A stretch of 64,000 nucleotides of DNA from Liolophura sinensis (taxonomy: Eukaryota > Mollusca > Polyplacophora > Chitonida > Chitonidae), in the NCBI RefSeq assembly GCF_032854445.1, contig NC_088300.1, forward strand, positions 35,321,608-35,385,607, written 5' to 3'. The translations under genes and the position numbers were made by a program. The notes under the pieces are model-generated. The model was given only the letters and a program-made list of their open reading frames with translations, ran no database searches and was not told the origin of the DNA. Shown here in pieces: positions 26,501 to 38,500 of the stretch. Numbering within the stretch: position 1 is the first letter of the stretch; every line of letters starts with the position of its first letter.

Positions 26501-29500
26501 TGCTCTGAATTAAAGAACATTTCATTTTTACGATGGTGGCCAGGTGTCCGGGGGAAAACCACCACCGCTGGTTACTGGCAAACCTTACTGTGTGCGAGAG
26601 GAATTCAGCATGAGCTGGACTTGAACTCACAGCAATTATACTGGTGAGAGGCTCCTGGGCAATAGCGCTGTCTTAGCATTCTATCTACTAGGCCACAGAG
26701 GCCTCTTGGACAAGAAAGGGCTGTTAGTTATAATAGTTATAATATACCAAGAACAAGTTCAACAATATCAATTATAATGTGCATCTTAAAATAATCACAC
26801 ATGCAGAAGATTTTCATTATATTATATCTTATCTTGTACTGATGTATGCCTGATAAGAAAATGATGACTACAGAAAGTGATTGGATATAGTGAACACAAA
26901 AAACACTAACCTGAGTAGCTCCCCTTTGATAAATGAGACTGAAGATGGCGTTGTTGAATAATATTGCAGAGCACTTCAGGTCATAACTGAAAATATTAGG
27001 CACATGTCAGAATGAGGGTAAGATCTTTTACAATCACAATTATACTCAAATTTCTTCAAATGGGCGTAATATGACTTGGCAGAAAATTTTTTTTTTTTTT
27101 TTTTTTTGTCATTCCACCTTGTGAAAAAAGATAGGCGTTTTAATATTTTTTTTAATGAAGGCCCTGTCAATTATTGTTAAATCCAGATAATGTAACTGAG
27201 TTCATGGCTTTGAGTCTATGCTGCGACCCTTATTTTCAGGGGTGTGACTATTCACATCGTCATTGGTCACCTTGTTTTCATGGGAAATAAACACACTCTG
27301 ATAAATTACCTGATCAGGGTCAAGAGAAATGCACACCAACAATAATGTTCAACTGATTTTGGAGACACGTGTATTATTTTTTTAGTAAACTCAACGTGGG
27401 AAAATTTAACTAAGGCATCTCAATGATAGTTGTACAGCTACTGAAAACAGAAATGAGTTAATGTTGGTCTGCTATCTGGTCTTTTTTTTTTAGCTATTGT
27501 ATACTTACTCACATATAAAGAATTCAGGTAAGTACATTTTCTACCTGAATAAAAGTGTCATCAGTCAGTGTTCATACATCAGTCTGTGATGCAGTCATTA
27601 GGACCAAATTTGGAGAATAGCCAATTAAACTGGTGTTAACCTATCCTGGGACAAGACTGGGACAAAAGAACTGTCCAACCTTATGATAGTTTAAGATACA
27701 GGTGAAATGTGCACATATGCACACCTGTTTCAGATGAAATGCACATCAATCTAGACATATGCTGAATGTAATCTTAGTATGTCACATGTCCTGCAATTGT
27801 TAACAATCAATTTCAAGCCCATTGGTGTCAAAACCAGCAGAAAGTTTTTAATTACAACATACACATACTTACTTGTCAGTGCCTTGGGCAAGGCCCATAA
27901 CTCTGCTGAATATCTGTGAATAAAAATCACAAGTCATTTATTTATTTCATTGGTGATTTATGCCGTAATAAAGAATGTTTCACTTATACAACGGCAGCCA
28001 GCGTTAAAGCGGGAGAAAACTGGGCAAAGCCCAGGAGAAACCCACAACCATCCACAGGTCTGCCATTTTGAATTTTCACACAAACCACCCACAGCCAAAA
28101 AATTCCTTTCAAATATTAATTTGATCCTCTGGAATATGAAATTAGCAGAAGAACAGCCACAGCCATTGCTATAAACATTAATACAATCATTCCGAAATTG
28201 TGATTTGCACATTGTGAAGTTTTACATGCTTTGTATATATTTACAGATTTATCCGGTGTAAATTCTCATGGATTTTGCTGGATGAGGGGGGGGGGGGGGG
28301 GGGGTGATTGGGGATGGGGGATGGGCTAGAGAGATGATATCAATGTTTAATACCTTAGTGGTGTCATATTTTCCAGTTTCCAATGCTTCAGACAGACAGG
28401 GGTACGCACTTAATACCTCCAACACCTGGGGGATCAAGCGAGGGATGAGGGTGGGGGGATGGGTTAGAGAGATGATATCAATGTTTAATACTTTAGTGGT
28501 GTCATATTTTTCAGTCTCCAATGCTTCAGACAGACAGGGGTACGCACTTAATACCTCCAACACCTGGGGGATCAAGCGAGGGATGAGGGTGGGGGGATGG
28601 GTTAGAGAGATGATATCAATGTTTAATACTTTAGTGGTGTCATATTTTTCAGTCTCCAATGCTTTAGGCAGACAGGGGTACGCACTTAATACCTCCAACA
28701 CCTGGGGGATCAAGAGAGGGATGGGGGTGGGGGGATCAAGAGAGGGATGGGGGTGGGGGGATGGGCTAGAGAGATGATATCAATGTTTAATACTTTGGTG
28801 GTGTCATATTTTTCAGTCTTCAATGCTTCAGGCAGACAGGGGTACGCACTTAATACCTCCAACACCTGGGGGATCAAGAGAGGGATGGGGTGGGGGGATG
28901 GGCTAGAGAGATGATATCAATGTTTAATACCTTAGTGGTGTCATATTTCTCAGTCTCCAATGCTTCAGGCAGACAGGGGTACGCACTTAATACTTCCAAC
29001 ACCTGGGGGATCAAGAGAGGGATGGGGGTGGGGGGATGGGGTAGAGAGATGATATCAATGTTTAATACCTTAGTGGTGTCATATTTTTCAGTCTCCAATG
29101 CTTCAGGCAGACAGGGGTACGCACTTAATACCTCCAACACCTGGGGGATCAAGAGAGGGATGGGGTGGGGGGATGGGTTAGAGAGATGATATCAATGTTT
29201 AATACCTTAGTGGTGTCATATTTTTCAGTCTCCAATGCTTCAGGCAGGCAGGGGTAGGCACTTAATACCTCCAACACCTGGAGGATCAAGAGAGGGATGG
29301 GGTGGGGGGATGGGTTAGAGAGATGATATCAATGTTTAATACCTTAGTGGTGTCATATTTTTCAGTCTCCAATGCTTCAGACAGACAGGGGTACGCACTT
29401 AATACCTCCAACACCTGGGGGATCAAGAGAGGGATGAGGGTGGGGGGATGGGTTAGAGAGATGATATCAATGTTTAATACCTTAGTGGTGTCATATTTTT

Positions 29501-32500
29501 CAGTCTCCAATGCTTCAGGCAGGCAGGGGTAGGCACTTAATACCGCCAACACCTGGAGGATCAAGAGAGAACAGCAGATTAACAGGTCGCAAGTCATTAG
29601 AGGGAAGGCACAAAGCGTAATTTACACCTGGTGAAATTGGATTATTTACAAAATTTTAACTAACTTTCACACAGTCCCTGGGAATGAAACATGTGATATC
29701 AAGACATACTACATTGTATGAGACATGGGATGTCATGCTAGACAGCAGTCAACAGATACATCATCAGAACAAAAGCCATTGTTATTGCTCTTGCAATTAT
29801 CTCAAGTACTGTCCTTGATACTGCTAATCTGACCATGAACATGGACGTCACAGGGTTCAAATCCAGTACATGCTGATTCAGGTGTGGTTTTAAAGGGATA
29901 CAAACTCAACGCTGATTGGCCAATAGTGCAGATACAGTTGTCCGGGTTAAATCAGCCTTGATCACACTTGAATAAATCTGCCAAACCTAAAATTCTGCAG
30001 GAAAAAGCCAGGGCACACTTGCACAAAGCCCTCTAAACCTTAAGAGCACATATGTAACTACTATGGCAACGTAATGCCTACAGTGCTGTTTGCCATGGTA
30101 GTTATGTGCTCTTAACGTTAAGAGGGCTTTGCGGCAGTGGGCCCTGGACTTGCCTTTCTTTCACACCAGCCAATCAGAATAGATTCTGCACCCCTTTAAG
30201 TCAGGTTCTTGGAGAAGGAACATCAGTGGTTTACTCTGATGGCTACAGTTTCCTCTACTACTGCCCAAGTGAGAAAACGATGTTAAACCCCAGTCAGATA
30301 ACAAATTCACGTTCTGGAAAAGCTGATCTTTGCCACTCACCTTAGACAAGCAGGGCTCCCATGTTTCTTGTCCAAAAACCATGGCAATGAGATGAGCAAA
30401 CAAGGACGCCGTATGTTGCCAGTTTACTGAATCTTTGTGACAGGCGTAACTTTTGTTGTCTGTACAGGAATCCATGAAGGTGTTGGCCTGTCGACCTGGT
30501 GTATTATTTGTGGCCTCTATGTTAGCATCCATCCTGGAGATATCTCCACTCTCCACCCCAGTGACTGTGACCTCTGTCAAACAGTTGTGCAGGTGCTCCA
30601 GCACAGCCATTCTCACCTCATAGTGTTCACAGGTGAGAAGACTGACGAGGTCTGGAGGTGCACGGGGTGGGGAAGTGCTCAGGTACAGCTGTGTCACCGT
30701 GACCAGGTACTCTGTCAGGGCAGGGGTCTGGGGGTTGTAACACCTGAACTGGCTTAGCTCAGTGGCTAGGGTTTCACTGATCCGCAGTCTCAGTACCTCA
30801 TGATGGGTGTGGTCAGTAGGGGAGGGAAGCCTTAACACCCTAGCCACTGTCTGCAGCATCACCTTACGAGTTAGCACACAGCTGTTAGATCTGCAAAGGG
30901 AGAGAACTGCAGACTGGAATCCATACCCAGGTTGACAGGATTGAAACAGAGGAATCGATGTGACGTTCAGAAGGGCATGAAAATGAGCATTTTATGTCAA
31001 CCCTTGGTTTCTGAACCGGCAGCTTAAAACCGCTCACCAGAATATTGTGATTCTTTCGTGTTAATTGATACTTTGTATAGTCCGATCCTTTGCTATGTGA
31101 AAATTAGCGTAGTGCCTCTAGTAGTTTGCAGGTACTTTGTTTTAACAGATGATGTGTAAAACTGACATGCTTATATTTACTTTATTTACTTATCTGACTG
31201 TTACACCATACTTTTCTTCCCTCATATGATGTCAGTCAGTTTCATGGGTGGAGGAAATAGGTATCATGAATACATGTAACTATAAAATAATGAAACTGCA
31301 TGCAGTTTTTGGTACGAGGATATTATAAGATATATCTGCGAGTTTTCTATCCATTCTCACAGCAAACATAATACATGTACATATTTTTTGTCTGACTGCT
31401 TTAGAAATACAAAAGAATTTTATTTTATTCATTTGATTGTGTTTTACGCTGTACTCATCAGTATTTCACTTACATGACGGCGGCCAGCATTATGGTGGGA
31501 GGAAACCGGGCAGAGCCAGGGGGAAACCCATGACCCTCTGCAGGTTGCTAGAAGGCCTTCCCATGTACAGCCGGAGAGAAAGCCAGCATGAGCTGGATTT
31601 GAACTCACAGCGACCACACTGGTGAGAGGCTCCTGGGTCATTACACTGCGCTAGCACTAACCCACTGAGCCACAGAGGCCCACAAAATACAAAAATAGAA
31701 AGAAGGCCATAACTGCATTATGTTTTACAATGCTAATGGTCTATATACTTATGTGTAGCCCATGCTGCATGCCGTGTACTGACCTGCCTAGCAGCCACAA
31801 CTTTGGCATAATTCTCTGTGGTAACTCCCCTGCCAGCCTCTCCCTGAGGACGGGAGACAACTGGTCCTGGTAGCACAGCACTTCACAGATCTGAGCAGGG
31901 AAAAATCAGGATTCTAACTGTATATAGATTGTGGTCAACTGTTATTAATATTTCTATGGGTGTATCTTACACTATGTGACTGGCTGCGACAAAGAGCTTG
32001 TTAAGTCACCCTAGTTTGTTAGTTGGCCAGTTAGGCCAATTCTTGACATCCTACCTTTTGACATGGCTCATTCACTTATACAGGGGTCTAGGTGTAAGAT
32101 GACATCAACACTTATGCCGGATATCACGACTAAGGGTATTCTGAATTTGTGATTGAATAGTGACGATGATGTCTTGCATCCTCAAATGGCTTTAGGGGAT
32201 ACTCCTCTTCAATTACTCTCATTCAAATCTCACCGAAAAATTTATCACTAAGAGTTTATATGAAAATTAATATAAACTAGAAGACCAAAGTTCCATGTAC
32301 ACAGACATAAGCCAAGACAACAGAATTTTCTGGGGTTTTTTTTAGTTTTTTTTTCTTCTAGCAAATAGCAAAATCAAAGACTGGAAAGTTGACCATTTCA
32401 GGGTGGTCAGTACTGAAGTAAACACTCCATGGACATTTGATCAAACATCTCTCTCCATGGACATTTGATCAAACATTTCTCTCCATAGACATTTGGTCAA

Positions 32501-35500
32501 ACAATATATCTTTGGCATCCTTGGTCGACATCTTACTTTTTCATCCAATTTTATATACAATTCTTCAGTGTTCTTTCTAGGTAGCTCCTAATAAGGAAAC
32601 AGAATTAATTATGATTGGTTGATTTGTGTAGATACAATTCTATGTTATGCTGTGCTATTTGTACTTTACACATATCGAAGAAGTCAAAGATAACAGCCAG
32701 AAGATTTAACACAGGATCTTGTATCTATACTATCGGCCAATCAGAATGCATTCTTCTCATCTGACCTGTAGCAGTAAGCCATGTATGTGGCTCTGCGTTG
32801 CCACCCCTGGGGCACTGGGTAGTCTGTCCGTGAGATCAACCAGTACACTGATCACCTGGTCCTTAAACACCAATGGCTGAAGAGCACGGGCCGCTATAAG
32901 ACGGATCTTCAACACCGGACTGCTGGAGCATCTGTACAGAGGGGGTAATATGATCACATATGGGAGTGAGTCACAGAAATCAGGCCTAGATTAACACTAC
33001 ATTGATTTCCATTGGCTGCAGCCTGATGTCAGGAGGTTTTCCGTGCAGTTGTTTTCTCTATATACAACAGATTTTAACAAGTGTACAGTAGTCTACACAA
33101 AATGCTGTGAGCTAGTCTTCGAAGAATTCATTCCAAATCAGATTTTGTTTCAACGACATAGTTTAATCAATCATATAAAATTCTGGGTCCTGTTCCAAAA
33201 AAAATTCTTCTGACAACTACCAGTGAAACGTAGGTCTTTACCATATGTTGCTGTGGTAGTTACAATCTACTTAATGGCCTGTCATACTTTGTGGAACGGG
33301 GCCCCGGGTCATTATTATTTTGTGGGATACTTAAAGTTAAATTTAAAGTAACTGAAAACTATGAATAAAATGATTTTTATTTATTTTTTAAAGATGTTGA
33401 AAGGCATTCAAATATTTGAATACTATGGTTGACTTTATGAGCCATATTGATGGTATCTAGGAACTCTGACGTCACATCGCCATATTTTCTTGATGTTCAC
33501 CAGGAAGAAGGAATACCTGGGAACATTATTTCAGTAATGTTTTACTCTATGGCAAAGAGTTGGAAAAACTTCCTGTGACGACAGAGTTCCTAAGTTCTGA
33601 TAGTATGGTCTATAAAGCCCACCCTAGAATTCAAATGTTTGAGTGCTTTTAACTCTTTTCACAAAAATCTAGAAAAATAAATGAAAGTATATTTTTGCAT
33701 AGTTTTAAGTGGTGAATTTAGTGAGGCCTACTTCTATTTTTAGAGGTCTTTTCCTTTAAACTCACAGTACTACTATAACCCTTCAACCATGTCGCTATAT
33801 ATTTAGGCAATTTTTTTTTCTTCAATATAGAGTCATAATATTAAAATTACTTTAAAATTTGAAGTAAAACACCCATACAAATAAGGTGCATGAAATACCA
33901 TCTCGTCAAAATGGCCAAGGATTAAAAACTACATTCTTAAGTTAATCTTTACTATGCAAAAGGGTTGAGGAATTTTCATACCTGATGATATGAGGGACAA
34001 ACGTGGCCATGTTCAGACTGGTGTCTCCCCCCTCCATGACTGAGGGCACCAGGCGCCCCAGTACCATCAGAACAGGGTAGAGGCCAGGGTGCAGTTGAAG
34101 ACAACCTGAGTTCCTGCATAGAAACATAACAACAGTTTCTTCAGTGATATATTTTATTTGAAGTTTGTTTTATGCAATACTCAAGAATATTTTATTTATA
34201 CAAATTTTATCAGTGATTTTATCAGCAATGTTCATATAAGACCACACAAGACCATTGACCAGAGTAAACCACCAACCTAGGGCCAGTTAGTGGTGCACTT
34301 TTTCACGTGTGACATATGTTGTACTGACGGAAGGCAACTGGTCATCAGAGTTCTTCATGGAGGAAACCAGAGTGGCAGAGTAAACGACCAACCTAGGGCC
34401 AGTTAGTGGTGCACTTTTTCACATGTGACATATGTCATACTGATGGAAGGCAATCGGTCATCAGCGTTCTTCATGGAGGAAACCAGAGTGGCAGAGTAAA
34501 CCACCAACCTAGGGCCAGTTAGTGGTGCACTTTTTCACGTGTGACAAATGTCGTACTGATGGAAGGCAACTGGTCATCAGTGTTCTTCATGGAGGAAACC
34601 AGAGTGGCAGAGTAAACCACCAACCCATGGCCAGTTAGTGGCGCACTTTTTCACGTGTGACATACGTCATACTGATGGAAGACAACTGGTCATCAGCGTT
34701 CTTCATGGAGGAAACCAGAGTGGCAGAGTAAACCACCAACCTAGGGCCAGTTAGTGGTGCACTTTTTCACATGTGACATATGTCATACTGATGGAAGGCA
34801 ATCGGTCATCAGCGTTCTTCATGGAGGAAACCAGAGTGGCAGAGTAAACCACCAACCTAGGGCCAGTTAGTGGTGCACTTTTTCACGTGTGACAAATGTC
34901 GTACTGATGGAAGGCAACTGGTCATCAGTGTTCTTCATGGAGGAAACCAGAGTGGCAGAGTAAACCACCAACCCATGGCCAGTTAGTGGTGCACTTTTTC
35001 ACATGTGACATATGTTGTACTGATGGAAGGCAACTGGTCATCAGTGTTCTTCATGGAGGAAACCAGAGTGGCAGAGTAAACCACCAACCCATGGCCAGTT
35101 AGTGGTGCACTTTTTCACGTGTGACATATGTCATACTGATGGAAGGCAACTGGTCATCAGTGTTCTTCATGGAGGAAACCAGAGTGGCAGAGTAAACCAC
35201 CAACCTAGGGCCAGTTAGTGGTGCACTTTTTCACATGTGACATATGTCATACTGATGGAAGACAACTGGTCATCAGTGTTCTTCATGGAGGAAACCAGAG
35301 TGGCAGAGTAAACCACCAACCTAGGGCCAGTTAGTGGTGCACTTTTTCACATGTGACATATGTCATACTGATGGAAGGCAATCGGTCATCAGTGTTCTTC
35401 ATGGAGGAAACCAGAGTGGCAGAGTAAACCACCAACCTATGGCCAGTTAGTGGTGCACTTTTTCACGTGTGACATATGTCATACTGATGGAAGGCGATCT

Positions 35501-38500
35501 GCATGTAAGACAAAACAAGACAGCACCATCAACAAATTACTGTCCTCTAGGCCCTGTGAATGGAAATAGTCTGAGAATAAGATTGAACTGATGTCTCTTG
35601 TAACCTACATGTATATTTAGTGTTTGTTTGGTTGTTTGTTTGATTGGTGTTTTACTCTGTACTCGAGAATATTTCACTTATACCACGGCAGTCAACATTA
35701 TGGTGGGGGGAAACCTGGGCAGAGACTGAGGGAAACCTAGGACCATCTGCAGGTTACTGACAGACCTTCCCACGTACAGACAGAGAGGAGACCAGAATGA
35801 GGCCTTCATGTAGTGACTGAAAGGTAGGTGCTTACCAAAGTTTATGGATCATAAGAATAGCTAAATAGCAAAATGACTTATTTTTTTATTTGACCACAAT
35901 CAAGAATATTTCACTTAAACAACTGCCATCTTAATTGGTATCATAATGGCATTGTTGTCTGCATCAGCAGTCAACATACTGGAGACATAACTGTGCGCAA
36001 ATGTTACGTAACTGGTGACTGATCGAAACTTTTCAAATAGGATATGTTGGAAGCTCACTGAGGTATGCTACAGGTATATTTTTGGTTTTTATCCTGAAAT
36101 TGGTTTAAGGCACTGACTCTGACTTCTCAATGATTTGTCAGTGACAATAAGATCAAGAAACCATGAAATATCAGAATCTAGATAACATCATTTGCGATTC
36201 GCACTTAAGAGGCAGGCTTGGATGCTTTCTGATTTATCTGCATTTAGTGCAGATGAACCCCTCTGCACATAAAATTACAACATTTTGGAAAAGTTTCTTT
36301 GTGCAAAACTACTATTTCAAAAGCAAGTCATTCAACATCACCCCATATAATATTCATTTGATGAGTTGTTATATAGTTTGTTATTTTATGCATAAAATAC
36401 CTTTACATGAATGCAGAACTTCTTTCTTTTAAAATGAAACTAAAATGTAATGCTAGCTCGAACATTTCTCAGGCTAACATATCTAAGATTAAATTTACTC
36501 ACCCAATATTGGAGGTGGCGTCTTCAAGCTGCTTTAACAAGAATGGATAGAGTGATGGAAAACGCTGGAAGAAGTTCCTACCTGTAAGACTGAACAGTAA
36601 AAGAAGAACTTTACCTTCCGCTCATTGACTTTATGCATTATCCTGCACAACAGTACTTAAATGTGGCAATGTGACTGTACATTAACCATGTGTTCTTCAA
36701 TGACTGTAAGACTGTGTGCATCATTAAGTGCTCAGTGTCACTAAGGCCCCACAATTATTGAATCTCCGTCCACAACTTCTTTATCCAACACCGGGTTTAA
36801 AAGCATGTGCAAAGTATTACATGTTACCTTAACAGGTACAAAGATAATTTTTTTCCTAAGATTCTTTGTAACACAATTCCTAGTGATATAAATAACAGTG
36901 TTAGAATATTAGACATACCAGTTTTTTCTCACCGTGCCAGACTGATCCTTGCTGCGCTTCACCCCAAATATTCGCGTTATCAGAGCACTGAATAATAATG
37001 TGGAAGAATTTCTGATCTGGAAAAATATGAGAAACAAATGAACACTAAGTTGTGCCTCCAAGAAATTCTCCACCATTCAGGGTTTGTTTTTGCTGTATTT
37101 TATCACAACTATGAGATGGTAACTCCCGCATCCTAGAGAATACACGGTGTCGCACCCAGAGTTCAATATCTCTGGAAGATTGAACAGGTCAAAAAGTTTC
37201 ACATAAATATGCGAAAAAGGTTGAAGAAATATGGACATTAACATTCAGGCAGTTTTTTGAAAAATTAAGGTCTTTGAATGGATTTAGAAGTTAGGACATA
37301 AAAAAAACAACCAGCAGTTCAGTATTTCCTCACACCCAGCATTAATCATGTATTACTCTGAAGGGCCTCATGGTTAGCATGCAAGCGGTGCAATGACCCA
37401 GGAACCTCTCCCCAATGTGGTCGCTATGAGTTCAAGTCCAGCTCATCCTGGCTTCCTCTCCAGTCGTATGTGGAAAGGTCTGCCCCAGGCTTTGCCCAGT
37501 TTCCTCCCACCATAATACTGGCTGCCACAGTATAAGTGAAATGTTCTTGAGTACGGCGTAAAACACCAATCAAATAAATAAATAAATGAATAAATTACTC
37601 ATTATGTTCCTTTGTTATGTTCAGCATATGTAAGCAGAGTTACGTCATTACATAACTGTAACATAATGTTTTAAAACATGAGTACTGTCTGGTTACAACT
37701 GTTTACATGTAACTGAATGAGCCATTGTTATCCTAAAACTACAAGCTTTTTGTTATTACTTTGAAAACTTTATAGTGCCTCTGCACTCCTTTGTTTACAC
37801 TTTAAACCCTATATTAAACCCTCCAGTCAATGTTACAACATTGCCATACTTGGTGAAAAATTAGTTGAATTTTGTAATTAGTATTTTATTACAATATCAC
37901 CCACAGGACAATTATGTTTACACATGTTAGAATGATGGCACCACTAAACCAGGGGTACTTACAGCCCAGTCTGGTGAGGAGAAGCCTAGAACAGCCACCC
38001 TGAGCCCATCCGCCAGGTATGGAGTGACATCCTTACTCAGCTGACTGTCACAGTACAGAGCCCTCAAGATGTTCACAGCATGCACCTGTACAACACACAG
38101 GTAAGCCTAAAAACCAGGACCTTGTTTTCAGTCTTTTTTTTTTTTTCAATATATGGCCTGCCTGACATGTATGGGTCATGTGAAAATGCCTTTTCGTCCA
38201 AAAGACGATAAACATGAAAAACCTCACAATACAACATGCGTGTCATATTACATGTTATTGTATGACATCAGTTATGAGCCAATCAAATTTCTGGCTGTGA
38301 CGGTTTAAAATCATAGGAGAACAAGGTAGTGTTTGATGCTAAGATTCCCAACAAGAACACAGAGGTCATTTGTACAGGACTTTCTCGTTTTCCAAGGAAT
38401 TTCACACTTGAGATACAGATCTTAAATTTCCATACAGTACTAAAATTTTTCAGGTTTTATATTCTTGGATAACAATTTTTATAAATCTAATATTGACTGA

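Noticed and set aside
28304-28777. Plus-strand open frames through the exon array ([15 protein letters not shown]-type repeats)
   Set aside because: They are antisense shadows of the THADA exon copies. The minus-strand reading has matching splice sites and flanking exon phases; the plus-strand reading does not.
28354-29552. CRISPR-like array (regular repeats and spacers)
   Set aside because: Repeat units are 137-138 bp with near-identical exons and introns alike, so there are no unique spacers, and the DNA is animal nuclear.
34263-35497. Tandem array as a possible centromeric satellite
   Set aside because: Only about ten units, confined to one intron of an active-looking gene. No evidence for larger arrays in this window.
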